From Pseudoscleropodium purum (lineage: Eukaryota; Streptophyta; Bryopsida; Hypnales; Brachytheciaceae): DNA of 64,000 nt. The stretch covers positions 7,378,001 to 7,442,000 of the forward strand of contig OZ017805.1 of NCBI GenBank assembly GCA_963969395.1, written 5' to 3'. A program made the translations under genes and the position numbers. Positions 10,772 to 23,564 of the stretch are shown here, piece by piece. The notes beneath the pieces are model-generated. The model ran no database searches and was not told the origin of the DNA. It was given only the letters and a program-made list of their open reading frames with translations. Every line of letters starts with the position of its first letter. Position 1 is the stretch's first letter.

Positions 10772-12417
10772 TGTCGCAGCACAGGGCAGGTCAATTCCCC
10801 ATTATACTCACAAAAATCACTCTAGAGTATAACTAAGTGACTCTAAAGATCGAACCCACGAGATCCTGTGAAGTATCTAGCTCTATTAAGCAGTTAAGCT
10901 CAGTTAGTATCCCAATCTTACTTTCCGGTCCTAGATCTAGAACCAGAAATACCACCACACCGGATAACTATAGACCGGATTACTCCTTCCGATCCTACTA
11001 ACTATCCGGTCTGTACAAATATCCAAATCCCAGGATCTTACAACTTCCGGTCCTGGAAATCCGTCCTAACCAATCCAGTCCGGATGGTCATCATGTATCC
11101 GTAATCCTATCCGGTTTGGTTTTGCCTCTGTTTCACCATCAGAGGGGTCGCCGCTTAATTTTGAGAGTGGTAGGCCCACCACTCCTTCCGTGACTTATAG
11201 TGGCTGAAGACCCACTGTCCTACTTCCTAAACTCCTAAGCTAATCCGGATCCGGTTTGGTCCTTCACAACAACCCAGATAGCAATCCGGGTTGTAGGTCA
11301 CACAAAGACCCCACACTCGACCCTCTCATACTACAACGACCTTGATGCTACTTCCGATCCGTGCGAAGACAGGTGGTTACAAGTGTACCCGTCCGTTCCA
11401 ACATCAACTAAAGTTCTTCCGTTTACCAACTAAGGCGGTAAGACCTCACAGGAGATCGGACACTCGACCGGATTTCCCACCCGGGAGTTCTAGCGCAGCT
11501 AAGGAATCCCTCCCTATTTGCCTAGCCAACAACGGCTTTCTCACCCGGAATCTCAAACTCTAGATGTGCTGAGGAACTACGTTCACTCCCAACTCTTAGA
11601 TACCTACTCACATGCACCTAGGATCGGAAAAGAAACACCAAGGGGAGAAATCACTCGCAAACCGGCTCGTACTATCCTAACTCCACATCATACAACCATG
11701 TCGCGCTGGAAAGAGACACACAATGAGAAGAAGAGAAAGGTACAAGACATTTGCAAAATGAAGACTCCCAGTTCCCATCGCAGGAACCGATTTATATACA
11801 AAGGGTAAAAACCCTAAAAGCACAAAAAGGAGCGGAAAACCCGTGGGGGTCCGCCGCCACCCTAATCTAACTTCCGGTCTGACCTAATACTGTTGAGCCG
11901 GATCCGGATCCGGATCCGCTCCTACTCCTAACTCAAATCAAAATCCTATCTACTCTACAACCCTAGATCCTACTGTCGGGCTTCTGCTCTGCGGATCCAG
12001 TTGCTCGAAGACTTCACTCAAGTTCCGGTTCCGTTCCCCACATTCTCTCTTCGATCTCAACCGGAATCAAAGCTTGAAGCACACAAACGCAAAAACTCAA
12101 CCGCGCGCGCTCAAGGTCGAGTTTCTAAAAGGGGGTGCAACAGTGAAGGCTCCTCCTTATATAGTCTCTGGACCCTTTCCGGTTTGGTCGTCTTGAATCC
12201 GGTTCACCTATAATCCGGTCCTAGACCTAATCCGTGTGGCATTCCGTTTCCGTCGATAGTTACTCCTGACCGGATTAGATCCAAGAGGCCCACTACTTCA
12301 TGTTCTGAGCTAATTTTGAGTTTTCCTTCTCCACTTGATCGGATCCGGTTCCCTAATGGCTAGTTTCCGTTCCTATTTTGGTGCATGCTAAGAAAATCAA
12401 AATTTTAAGCTGCGACA
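10772..12417 (-). mobile_element. Family-1 LTR-like unit B, ORF deleted, with perfect TSD
   Basis: A 1646-bp unit with the same TGTCGCA...TGCGACA ends as unit A, in opposite orientation. It is flanked by GCTAC on both sides (10767-10771 and 12418-12422), a perfect 5-bp TSD. It aligns with unit A along its whole length except for one large gap: unit A bases about 4259-5876, essentially the whole ORF, are missing, leaving only the last 25 or so codons. In unit A the gap is bordered by GGAACGGG at 4251-4258 and 5869-5876. Both TATA boxes are retained. This resembles a solo LTR or a non-autonomous derivative. Confidence 0.85.
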
Positions 12418-12422
12418 GCTAC

Positions 12423-13105
12423 ATTGGAAAGAGAGCCAACCTAGGACACCAATTGTTGGGCAGACTTAAAGAAAATACAGCATTCCCTCAAGTATGCCCA
12501 AAAATTTCTATCCCTATAAATGTACCTGCATACCCAAGCACTGACCATTTGAGCTAAATTCAGTTCGATGCCAGTTTAACTCGACTAGACACATAATTTC
12601 ATAACATTACATACAAAAAATACAACACTAAATTCTTATTTAACTTGATTCAAAGGCAATTTCAGAAAGGTGATCCACCAATTCAATTCAAACCGAGTTA
12701 AATCCCCTTGAAAACAAATAAGATTCACTAAAAACTAGCTGCCAGTTACAATAGAGCCAAATTCAATGTAAAGTGACTAGTTCACTCGAATTGAGTTAAT
12801 CTTCCTCGCCACTAAATAGACAAACAACAAAAAAATAAAGATCAAGATTAACTTGATCCAAATTAAGAGTTAGTAATGTCCAGCATAAATTCAATTCGAT
12901 TTGAATTAATCTTATAACACATATCCTTCTAATTATTTGCTTCAATTTATATTTAATTCAAAACGAGTTAAAACTAATAAGCTCAAAAATGTCCAATCCT
13001 ACAAGTGCGAATGTCAAAAACAAAACCTTCATATCAATAGGTTAACAACTACAAATGTTAACTCAAATCAAATTAAGCTAACAATATCTATTGTCTGCCT
13101 TATAG
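12423..13105. repeat. Non-coding stretch rich in a short palindromic word
   Basis: No gene. At least seven irregularly spaced variants of the palindrome TTAACTCGAATCGAGTTAA occur between 12570 and 13065. The same word recurs at about 14570, 16065 and 17105 inside intron-like gaps of the following gene, and near 243 and 550. Confidence 0.6.
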
Positions 13106-13106
13106 A

Positions 13107-16100
13107 CATGGAAGACCAAGTATCCAAATTACAACTATACTTTCAATGCTTTGAAATACCAAAAGAAAGTGTTGAAGAATATGGAAACAAATTTGTCACT
13201 GGAGAATGTTGGGGGTGGAAGGAATCACATATGGTGGACTTTTGGACAATCATGTTGACATTGATGACCTCCAAATTGTCCTTCATGACAAAATGTTCAA
13301 GGTCGAAGGCAAAATTGTTGGTCTCTCTCTACAAATCTGTTTGGGAAGTCCTAACTGGGCCAAATGGATTGATAATAGTGTGTTGCAAGGCCGTTGGACA
13401 AGACAGAGCTGAAGACTACCTCTTCTCTTATGTCTTCAATACCAGAGTCACAATTTTTTCCGTATTGACATATTACAACAACATCAAGGACACCAACTTC
13501 TAGGAGCTCCTACCTAATTTAGAAAAGAACATGAATGAGAAGAAGTGGGTAGCTAAGGACGAAAATACCCTCATCTAGAAATCTCTTGCATCAAGAGTGA
13601 ATGCAACCATTGACTCTCATGTGACAGTATAGCAGTCAAGGGGATAGTCAAGCCTCTTTGGTGTTGATGACACCTTAGACTGGGCGCACTTACAAGTAGA
13701 GCAAGACCACGGATCGGTATAGTTGTGGCTCTTTGGTAGAGACATGGCCTACAAGCATAAAAACTTGGGAGAAGAAAGCGATCAATGATATAAAGAAGTC
13801 GGTTAGACCTAAAACAAGTATGGCATTGGTGATCATCAACATTCCCAAAGACATTAGCGGACACATCAAGGACATCAATTGTGAAGAGTTGTGAAAATCC
13901 TTTGATGATTACTAGGCAGTGTGCACAGATTCTTATGTTCCTAAGATTGGGGAGAAATTTGAAATATCTATAGATCTTCTGGATACGTTGTCGCAAACTT
14001 TGAATATTTGTGGACTTGAAGAAGCCGGAGTTAAAAAAGCACTGAACTTCCTCATAAACATGCCTAATCTGGATTTTAAACTAACTTTTTACGTGATGCC
14101 ACTTAACCTACTAACAAAACCAACAAAATTTGAAGACATGAAGATGGGAGAGTTTGGATGTTTAGTGGGCAACACTATGTAGATGCATCTAAAAAGATAT
14201 AGAAGCTAGACAAGATCCCTAAGAAGACGGCAAACAAGTTCAAAACGTCGGAGTGCTTTGTTGTCTGCAATAAAGACAAAATGATTATCTGAAAAATCTC
14301 AGTGTACTACAACTGGGTCAATTACTTCCAAAACTTCATGCAAACGTGGGCAAGCAATGTTATTGGGTCTACATTTGTATAAACTAAGATGGGACGTCCA
14401 TACCTGTCAAAAGAGTCGATAGAGTTGGAAAATTCAATTACTCTACAACAGCAAACTGCTAAAGATTTCGTCAACACAAGAGTTTATAGGGTAATCATGA
14501 AACTTTAACTCATATCAAGTTTAATTTGCATGTACATTCGATGTCCATTGACATTGAAATTTCAACTTGAATCGAGTTAACCATAGACCTAACAATAGAT
14601 TTTTCATTTTCAACAGGAATTCAAAGACATAATTAAACTTTGTTTCTCAATCATTATGATGGATATTAAGAGGAATCGAAGAGCATTGAGCTAGAAGAAG
14701 GAGAGGGACATTAACATCCACAACGAGTTGAAGATTATTATGGCTTCTGACAATACCTGCGAATTGTGAAGTCAAGTTATCTTAAGTCAAGCTCACGGAG
14801 AACTAATTGAACAGGGTACCCTTCTCAAGTTTAATCAGCTAAAGACTTGGAATCCAAAGGAAGACAGTGTCATCGCCAAAGAATTTTTCAAATAGCTTGG
14901 AAACTGCTCTAAGAATGATCTCAAGAGGTTGGCACTGCATATTTTGAATTGGACACCAAATAGAGCATTGCCACACCCAAAAGTGACCATAAAGTCTTTG
15001 AAGGTGGTCCTCCCTAACTACTATGTTGCAAAGGAGTGGCTTGAGAGATGCAAGTGCAAGTAGGCTGTAAAAAGGTAGATCCATCACATGAAGCCAAACC
15101 TTCGCATATTTGACAACAATGGGAACCTCCGAAGGAAAGAGTGGAAGAAGTCCAAGTTGACTACAATGTCATCAAGGCGACCAAATACACTCTTGTCACT
15201 ACTCCAGGAGACCATTTTTTTTCGCTCACCAAGTTCTTATTGAGCAAGAATAAGTCCATGGGTCAAATGTCTATTTTGGCAAGAAAGTTTTTCAAGGTCT
15301 TCCTAGAGAGCAAGGGGAAGTTTGTTAGACCTAAAGCTTAAGTGTTTTTCAGGCCATACAACATGAAGGATGATGCAATGGATGAGTGGGATTCAAATTT
15401 GTGGACGGAGTCCGTGAAGTCCTCACTAAAGTTTGCAATTATGGACTTCTCAAACATCCCTGGCATCATTAACAAATTGAAGTTGAATGAAGCCACACCC
15501 TACTTTGAAAACTTCTTGGGCACACTTAAGACAATTGCGGACCCAAAGGTTACAACCCCAGAGGTTTGGTTATGGATTTGTGGCGAGGAAGTCAAACTAG
15601 GCCTCTGTAATTATATTAGGGTCTAAGAGTATGGATGGGCGTACACATTGTAGTAGGCAAAGTATATAGTTGGCCTTTTCAAGCAAGTAGAGGACATTTA
15701 GAGAGGAGTAGTCATGCAAGAGATCTGATTCAGTTCATCTTCTTCTTGAAAACTGGTATTGCATTACCAAAAAAAAAATTCCAAAAGTATTTTCAATAGC
15801 ACCTAAATCAAGGTATGACACTTGAAGGCAAAGTCATGAAATTGATTACAACACTGAGCTCTAAATGGAGTTCTAGTTAAATGTTTTTGATTAGTTTGTT
15901 TCTTCAAGGAAGCAAGTTATGTCCATTTTTGTAGATAGAAAAGCAATTTGTGCAACGTGGATACGTGATCTTTTCTATTTTCATTTGAATCCTTTTTTAT
16001 TGCATAGTGTTTTCTAGTGTGGTATGGATTGTTCTTTGCCCACTCCAGATATCAATTCCCTTTAACTCGACTCGAGTTAATGGTTGAATTTCATACTCAT

Positions 16101-17085
16101 GAATTCTTTTCTTGTTGATGTAGATGAATTCACTCAACAACTTTGTTATAGATGAGAGCTATAACAATGAAGACTTCTTGAACCTTTGCTGCCAATCTGA
16201 GAGCATGGACAAGGATGACTTCTTTAACTCGCACTGTTTTCTAGAAGTTAATCTTTGGAGTAGAAGTATGAAAAAGGTGCTTCTTTGTCAAAAAAAGGAA
16301 AGCAGTCCATTCAAGTTGAGGAGGATGATGACGCTAAAGATGCCTCTCAAAGGGGGACGGCAATAAACTTGTCCTCGGTCGATGATGTAGAGGAAAAAGA
16401 ATGGGTGGATCCTATTCACGATATTCTACGGACAATCCCAACCACTGCCCATGGTTCAATCAAGATTGCAAAGACTAGCAATATATGAGGGTCATCTAAT
16501 TCGTTGATACAACATGGGCAAACCCTGATTTCAAATCAAAAATTGAAGAAGAAAGCAACGGTTCAAGAGAAGAGCTTGGCAGATGAATCTCTAAGGTAGA
16601 TTATTGAGTTCATGTAGAAGGAGAACGAGAAATTCAAGCAAGAACAGAGGGAAGAAAATAAGAGGGTTCATCAAGATAACAAGGACATAATCAAGGATTT
16701 GATGGCCGCTCTCTCCATTATTGTGAGCACTATGATTATGCAAGTGAAGCCTTTGCTCGCAATAGATCCATTTGCACAATCTCCACAATTGTGTATCACC
16801 AATCATGCTTATGATTCAGTTGATAGTGTGAGGCAGATGTAGACAAAGTCCGGGACCGTGATGGATGTACTGCCTCTATATCAAATGGGTGTTGCCCTAT
16901 TTTTGCTAAATCAAGGCAATTCCATGCTTAGAGAGGATGAAGTCCAAGGCGAGTAGATGGACACTGCTAAGGCAAAGGGTGGCTATGGTAATGAATAGCT
17001 TGATGACTCTCGTCAAATTGACGAAGTAGAAGCCGAGTAGTCACAAGACCCTGTGGCTCAGAATTCTCCAAATTGTTCTTTGTGA
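13107..17085 (+). pseudogene. Decayed multi-exon gene of unknown function
   Basis: Coding-like segments at about 13107-14480, 14617-15630 and 16124-17085 are separated by AT-rich gaps with splice-like borders. Acceptors ending TTTTCAACAG (14616), GTTGATGTAG (16123) and CTTATAG (13106) precede the segments. The segments contain many in-frame stops, mostly TAG, and frameshifts. For example, in the third segment stops fall where Gln would fit a charged, coiled-coil-like stretch (KENEKFKQEQREENKR). I recognise no domain. An acidic stretch (VEEDDDAKD) precedes that region. It may be one gene or several fragments of a repeat-borne ORF. Confidence 0.45.
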
Positions 17086-17340
17086 CTCTTTGCCTCTATT
17101 TCAACTCAAATCGAGTTGAAATGTCTTCAATGCTCATGCTTCAATTCATCTTGCATTTAGGTAGGGATAGATGACCTAGAACTCTAGATTGATAGATTTT
17201 GTAATATTTATTCTTTTTGAGAGATTTTGTAATATATCATGCTCAATTTGTTTACATAGTTATATCTTTCATCACTTGTAAACTATGCATGCCTTACTTT
17301 TGAATTGAATTGTATTCCAATTTTATTAATTGTTCTTATA

Positions 17341-18640
17341 GATGATACTATACCGCTTGAACCTTCATTTGCCTTCATGGAAAATTTGAATCCACATGAT
17401 GATCCAATGATAGACAATTAAGAGACATCTACGCCATTGCCTCTCTTATAGGAGACTAAGGAAGATGTTCTAGAGTCCACAATCAACGAAGTTGGGGATC
17501 ATTTATCAAATGACTTATTTCTAGTGATTTATATTCTTCCCTTGGCATCATTGGTCGACGCCATCATTGCTTCACCGACTCGGGTGCTCATTGATTTAGT
17601 GAGTACTCCTTATCACCATGTGATGTTCATAAATTTCAGTTTAATTCTTACCTATTTTTTGGGTCCATAATAGTATATGTGGAATAGTTGGATCAATTTT
17701 TTTAAAGTACTCAAAATGTGTTAGACAATGCAAAGGTTTAACTGTTTGCACATTTTGCTATACCTCAAGAATAAGGTAGCAGTGAAGCATGTGTTCCAAA
17801 AAGTGAGGCGGTGGACAAAGTTCTCGCCCCATTCATGTCCGAGGGACTACAAAATGGCTAAATGTCGTCTTTGAATTGAATGGGATACTTTGCATTCATG
17901 AGGAAAAAAATACCTGACTAGACATAATAGGTATATGGAACTTGGTGAAAAATTGCATGACTATAAAACATTTATCGTAGATTTTAAGCTAGTGACATTA
18001 AGACCCCACTGTTAAAACATTCTCCATGAGTTATCCAAATTTGTGAATCTCTCAGTTTAGAGCTCGCTAAAGAGGTCCACGGTACTTAAAATATGCAAGT
18101 ACCTATTCAAAGGCTTAGAGTCCCCATTGCATGTTTTAGGGCAAGAGCAATGCGACATATTAAAGTGCAGAAACAGACAAGGGAGGGTAGGCAACTATAG
18201 GGTCAAAGGAACAAAAAAGGATTTGTTCATGAAGCCATTAGAGAAGTAGTTTGAGATGAGTGATTCTATATTTTTGACTGAAAATACAATATTTTTGGAT
18301 TATAGCCCTATGAGGTACGTAATAAATCAACAAAAAAATGTGATTTTCTTTGACACATGTTCCTATGAGGGCTATAGAGTGATAGATGGGATACTTATCA
18401 ATACTCTACTCCTTACATTGAATGGTTTCACAATGCCAAGCCAATGGAATTGTATTCCTTTCGGAGGGACAATTGTATTGGGCACTTGCACCTATTTTAC
18501 AAAGAAGATGATATTGAGTATAGGGAGTTTAAAGAGGCAGTGTAGGAATTCAATACAATTTTTCTAGAATAGAAAGTTAGGAGTGGAACTAATCAACTTG
18601 TGTTTGAGGAATGTGAAAGATCCCTACAGAAGAAGGTCAA
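17341..18640 (+). pseudogene. Further decayed coding segments, unknown family
   Basis: A segment after an acceptor-like TTGTTCTTATAG at 17340 reads about 100 residues with stops, and may be the next exon of the preceding relic. A second stretch at about 17800-18570 includes an open run (18256-18567) containing FLDYSPMRYVINQQKN and WNCIPFGGTIVLGTCTYF, which read like real protein but match no family I can name. Stops and frameshifts on both sides indicate a pseudogene. Confidence 0.4.
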
Positions 18641-18983
18641 TGTAGAGCACTTAGGCTATATTTTTTTCCGTCTCATGCCAAAATAACAAGGGATATTAGG
18701 TCTCTCTTCTAATGTAGATTTAGTGAGTTTGGCTTCTATTCTATGTAGATAGTTGATTGCATGTTTCATACTGATTTGGAAAAAAAAATGTAGTTGTATG
18801 TTGGCTTGACATTTTGTAAGTGTACAATTTGCCAACGAGTGGTACATATAAACTTGGGGTACTATTGGGCTTGTTTTTAAAATGAGCATACCAAATTCTG
18901 CTCTTTTCATTGATTTTTTTCCTTCCTTCTATGGATAGTATATCAAATCTTGAAGTGGATATAAGCAGATCATATATTCAGCA

Positions 18984-19586
18984 ATCATTGCCCAATCTAC
19001 AATGGATTTTTTAATTTTTCTTCTTGATGATGAGGTGGTCAATAGTCCTCCAAATGGAGGAAAGCAGCCTCACCCTTTGAGGTCTCTTTCACCATTGAAA
19101 TGTTATCTTTAGTTGACTAATGCTCAAGATCAATTGCATGCAAATGGTTTGATACAACAGAAGCTCTATGACAATGAAATGGATGTGTTGCCCACCTTTG
19201 AGGTAAAGAGTTCAATTACCAAAGTTTATGTATCAATAGTTTTTGTTTTTACATATTTTTTATGAATGTTTGTAGGCTGATTTAAGTTCTTTGTGCAGGG
19301 TGATGACAAGGTGGATAAGCCTATTGAGATACACAAAAATGGTTTGCAAGCCTCAGTACATTTTAAATCTACTCATGAAAAGCAACTTACACCATCTAAT
19401 GTCATTGGCTATCCTCCATCAAAGTACATTTCAATGAAGGCAACGAGACATTCATGCAAGTCACATATTGTAAACCCGAATCAATCAAGTTTCCATTGGG
19501 AGGACGCTTGGAAACAAAGGTCTTTGAAGAAGAAATGGTTGGTCATTGTAAGTGATAGATCCTCAAAATATATTAGATATAGTTGA
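18984..19586 (+). pseudogene. Two exon-like coding segments, unknown function
   Basis: The first segment (about 18984-19202) reads LLDDEVVNSPPNGGKQPHP... and ends at a donor-like GAG|GTAAAG. The second (about 19299-19586) follows a good acceptor (TTCTTTGTGCAG) and stays open for about 95 residues, including THEKQLTPSNVIGYPPSKY. One TAG interrupts the first. No domain recognised. Confidence 0.4.
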
Positions 19587-19784
19587 AGGCTGGAGATATT
19601 TGCAACAATCGAGAAGTTGAAGAGTAGGACAAACTTATAGAACTAGATTGGATAGAGTAGCATAAATACTTAGTTGTTTGAAACTCATACCAATTCTTAA
19701 TGTTCATGTTATCCATGAATTTGTCTGAGTTGGTGACTATAGCAATTCCAAGACTTTGTTGTCACAAAGCATTAGTCATGAAGG

Positions 19785-20047
19785 ATGAAATTTATAGAAA
19801 TTGTAGGTAACAACTAATTCCACAATGAATAGGCATAAAAAAACTACAATATAGTAAATTATAGATATAAGATATTCCAAACTCCTTGGTAATTACTCTT
19901 ATAGACCGTAGTTGATACACTATGGTGTGTAAGAGTACTTTTCAAGGAGAGTGGAATACCTTATTTCTATAATTTTCTATGTTGTGGTTTTTCGATACTT
20001 ATTTGTTGTGGAATTAGTTGTTACCTACATATTTCTATGGATTTCAT
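19785..20047. repeat. Foldback (MITE-like) element with about 120-bp arms
   Basis: The left arm (from 19785) and the reverse complement of the right arm (ending at 20047) share GTAGGTAACAACTAATTCCA and continue to match, with scattered differences, through AAATTATAGA-ATAAG and TATTCCA-ACTCCTTG, leaving only a short loop near 19910-19925. No convincing TSD was found. Confidence 0.8.
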
Positions 20048-20124
20048 TTTTCAAACACTAAGTGGGGATGATGTAGATATTTAGTTTTAACTTCCTAGTG
20101 AGCAATTAAATTACATAAACAAAT

Positions 20125-20240
20125 TATTCCCAGGTCCACTATAAACATTTGCATGGACAACACTTGAATGTCATGGATGGTGCTCAAATAGCAATTGCAA
20201 TTTGTGTAAGTGTTTACAATGGACCTAGGAATGGTATTAA
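20125..20240. repeat. Small foldback
   Basis: ATTCCCAGGTCCACTATAAACA at the left pairs with the reverse complement of the GTGTTTACAATGGACCTAGG region at the right. The arms are about 24 bp and imperfect, with a 60-bp loop. It lies just after the larger foldback. Confidence 0.6.
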
Positions 20241-21152
20241 TTGTAATTTCTTTATTTTAGTCTAGGTCAAAGTCCAAGCATCTATTGCATTTTTAAGTCA
20301 TTCTAGCCTCCACATCCTATATATAGTATTTGTAGTATTAATCATAGTTGAAAAAGATCAAATATTTTGTTTTGAGATGATCTAATATATGTATATTTCA
20401 TGATTATTTTCCATTAATTGCATTGTACATGGAAATAACTATATGTTGTTTGGGAATTTTATTTTTGCATGTATGTTTTATAAGTCTACGCATTCCTATT
20501 TTCTTATTTTTGTATTAGAGTTTCATTGAGGTTCCTAGGTTTGGTGCTTCTAGAGACTTCCATTTCTTCGGAAACCTCCCAAAATAATGAATATGATGTT
20601 CCAAGTAGAAGCATTGTTGAAGAAGGTCATGTTCTCAATGCAATCATGGCGAGTCCTTTGGCTCCAACTTGAGTAAGTGTAGAAAGGTGGATGAAAACGA
20701 GGATGATGCATACTCTCGTAACCAAATGTAGTGTAGGACACTTAGATGTAACCTATGGCTTGGCATGGTTTGCAAGCTACATTGTACTTTGCGATGTACT
20801 TGAGCTAATGCTCAAGTCCCAATAATGGTGGTACAAAGCAAGATGAAATGCCCTTGCAACTGTCCAAAGTCATACAACAATCATTCAAATGCTAAGCTCA
20901 AAAGTTTGTGCTCTAAATGTAAGGGTTACTATAGACTCTCTCAATCTTTGTATTTGGCCCTTCAAACCTAAAAAGGTTCCCAATTTATTGTATGAAGGAT
21001 GTCAGCCAACGAATCTCAAAATGAGGGAGGTATATGAGAGGTTGATTATTGGTATATGATGAGTATTCAACCTCAAAGCAAGCACTAGTAAAGGTTGCTT
21101 CAAACCTCCACGTAGTAAGTACCACCATCTAATAAAAAAGTAGGCAACAAGA
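20241..21152. other. No supportable gene
   Basis: AT-rich at first. From about 20830 there are coding-like scraps on the plus strand, including several Cys codons (CPCNCP...CSKC), broken by stops. Too little remains to name a family. Confidence 0.5.
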
Positions 21153-21605
21153 GATCTCCTTGTCTATCCCAAATAGTCCTAACTCCATGGCCTAGGCAAT
21201 TGAAGGTATATGCTTGTTCGGATTTGCCAAGTACAGTCAAGCTAGGTGATACCAAAACTCAAAAGAGAGCTTCAACTAGTTTGGTCTACACAATAGAGCT
21301 TCCAAGGAAAGAACATTGTTGTTATTGTTGATGATTTCTACCTTGACAATTTGGTATCTCTTGGGAGGTCGATCCCTCCTCATCTACCCCAAATAGTCAT
21401 GACTCCATGGCCTGGGCAATTGAAGGTGTATACTTGTTCAAATTTGCCAAATACAGTCAAGCTAGGTGATACCAAAATTCGAAAGAGAGATTCAACTCAT
21501 TTGGTCTAGACAATAGAGCTTCCAAGGGAAGAACATTGTTGTTATTGTTGATGATGTCCACCTCAACAATTTGGTATCTCTTGGAAGGTCGATCCCTCCT
21601 CATCT
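21153..21605. repeat. 220-bp direct tandem duplication
   Basis: Two adjacent copies of a 220-bp segment: AAATAGTC at 21171 and 21391, and CCATGGCCT(A/G)GGCAATTGAA in both. The copies are highly similar, suggesting a fairly recent duplication. A broken plus-strand frame runs through both, so it may lie in a former gene. Confidence 0.85.
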
Positions 21606-23559
21606 TCAACCACTATTGATAAGAGGTAACCAAAAGTGGATTGTAGCGAGGAAGAACAAGCTATGGGACAGAATCCTTAAAAAAAATCAAGAATCAAGTT
21701 AGGAACCCAAAAGGGTTTTTTTTGGCCAAATATCGAAGCAAGACTACATTCACGATGGATCTCTAGACTTCTAGCAAACACCACCCAAATTGCATTTGGC
21801 GGGTTAAATAATTTCCCCCTTAGGTTGAACTAGCTAATAATTAGTAGTTCAAGGCAACTACACTAAAAATGTGTTTGTCGGTCTATTATGTATGATAATT
21901 CAAATGAATGCCTTGAGATGTTTAGTATCCTCAAAAGAGAATTTTCTAAATTCCTAGCAGACACACCAAAAATGTAAGTGTTTTTGACTCCACCCCTAGA
22001 ATAAAAACATGCACCCAAGTTCTAGCAATAATGTTAGTGATTTTCAATGGGGTTTTCCAAACGTAGTGTTCTTTGGCCTTCCAAGCAATGGATGCTTTGT
22101 TTTTACGTGTTTTTAACCTAAACTGAATGTTTTAAAACTATCTAACTTATTCAAATGTTCAATTCTAAATAAGCAACTGAATACTAACCTACTTGTAATA
22201 ATTATCTAAGCTAAGTTGTAGGAAATGATTTACTTTTTAGAAAATGGTAAAGTACTTCAAATTTTACAACTCCTAGTGAAAACTATCGAAGGATGAAAGT
22301 TACTCTTAATTCTATCCTAAAAACTTCATTCGCTATCTAAAAATAGTAAATCAACTCTAAATAATTCTAAATTTTTGATTAATCTTAATGATTAATTAAA
22401 CCAGTGGGTTTCTAAGAGAAATCCTAATTTTGACTATTTTGGAAAAGTTCATCCAAAATGGGGCAAAACTTCATCCACACTTTATTACTTAAAAAATTAG
22501 GCAATTTCTAAAGCAAAGGTGGATTTGGAATTTTTAAGGATTTTTTATTTGATTCTCTCTTTCAAAAGATTCTTTAATGATTTTTAAAGAATATTCTTAA
22601 TTCTTCTTCTTTACGTCTATTCTTTGAGTTATTGTGGTGAATTTTAAATCTAATTTCTTTTTAGATTCTAATTTTCCTCTAAATTCTTTAGATTCCTTTT
22701 GATAATTCTAGGCTACTTCTAATTTAATTTTGACTACCAAAATTCTAACTACTTAATGTTCTATGTTAGCTTCAGTTTAAAATTCAATTACGTTTAAAAA
22801 TAAAAGAAAGTAGACAAACCTTGGTACTCAAGATGTCGATAGTTCTGTCAATGCAAATGACAAACATAATTTTTTTGTGCATCGCATCCGCATCCATCAT
22901 TCCTTTGCCATTTTTGGAAACATTTTAATCCTTTGTTGTGGGAACCTAAAAAGCTAGATTTTAGTTACTTCAAATGGAATTTGAAGTAAGGAGGCCATAC
23001 CTAGTATATTTTTTTGCTTTTAAGGAGTTAGAAACAAGAAAATCACTAGAATTATGGATTAGAAAACCATAGGATCTCTTAGTTGAAATAAAATGGTTAA
23101 GGAGGAAATTGATGTTTTTCGTCCTAACTAGAACCGAAACCCGGATATTTAGCTAAAATATTTCTAAGACTTTTTGACAATATCAAAACCAAAATTGGGA
23201 TCCATTTAGAAGCTAACAAACATAGTCAGAAATACAAGTGGAACAATCAACGGACAGAAAATTTGTTAAGACAGTGCAATGGTCATCTCCAACGACTACG
23301 AGAACCAGAAATTGGGAAAGAGAAAGGAAAGTCACTCTCCTTCTCCACCTCACTTGTTTCCATATCCACTTGAGGTTTGAGGTTTGTGTCTATGTTTTTT
23401 TGCTAGGATGAAGGAGTTTTGAGAGCTTTGAGATTCCAGTTTCCTAAATGAAGATAGAAAAAAGAATTTCCTTTTGAGCAAATTGTCTTTAAGAGTCTAG
23501 ATGTTTCTAAATCTAAGGAGTTGGAAAGGTGGTGAGGTATCCCCAAGTGCATCAAGAGA
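21606..23559. other. AT-rich, no gene seen
   Basis: Runs of TTCTAA and TAATT dominate. The composition is reminiscent of a decayed LTR, but no ends, TSD or coding motif could be identified. A purine-rich stretch lies near 23310-23340. Confidence 0.5.
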
Positions 23560-23564
23560 GATGG

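Noticed and set aside
3835..12417. Units A and B as the two LTRs of one retrotransposon
   Set aside because: They are in opposite orientation, B has its own perfect TSD, and the DNA between them is another LTR-like unit plus short spacers.
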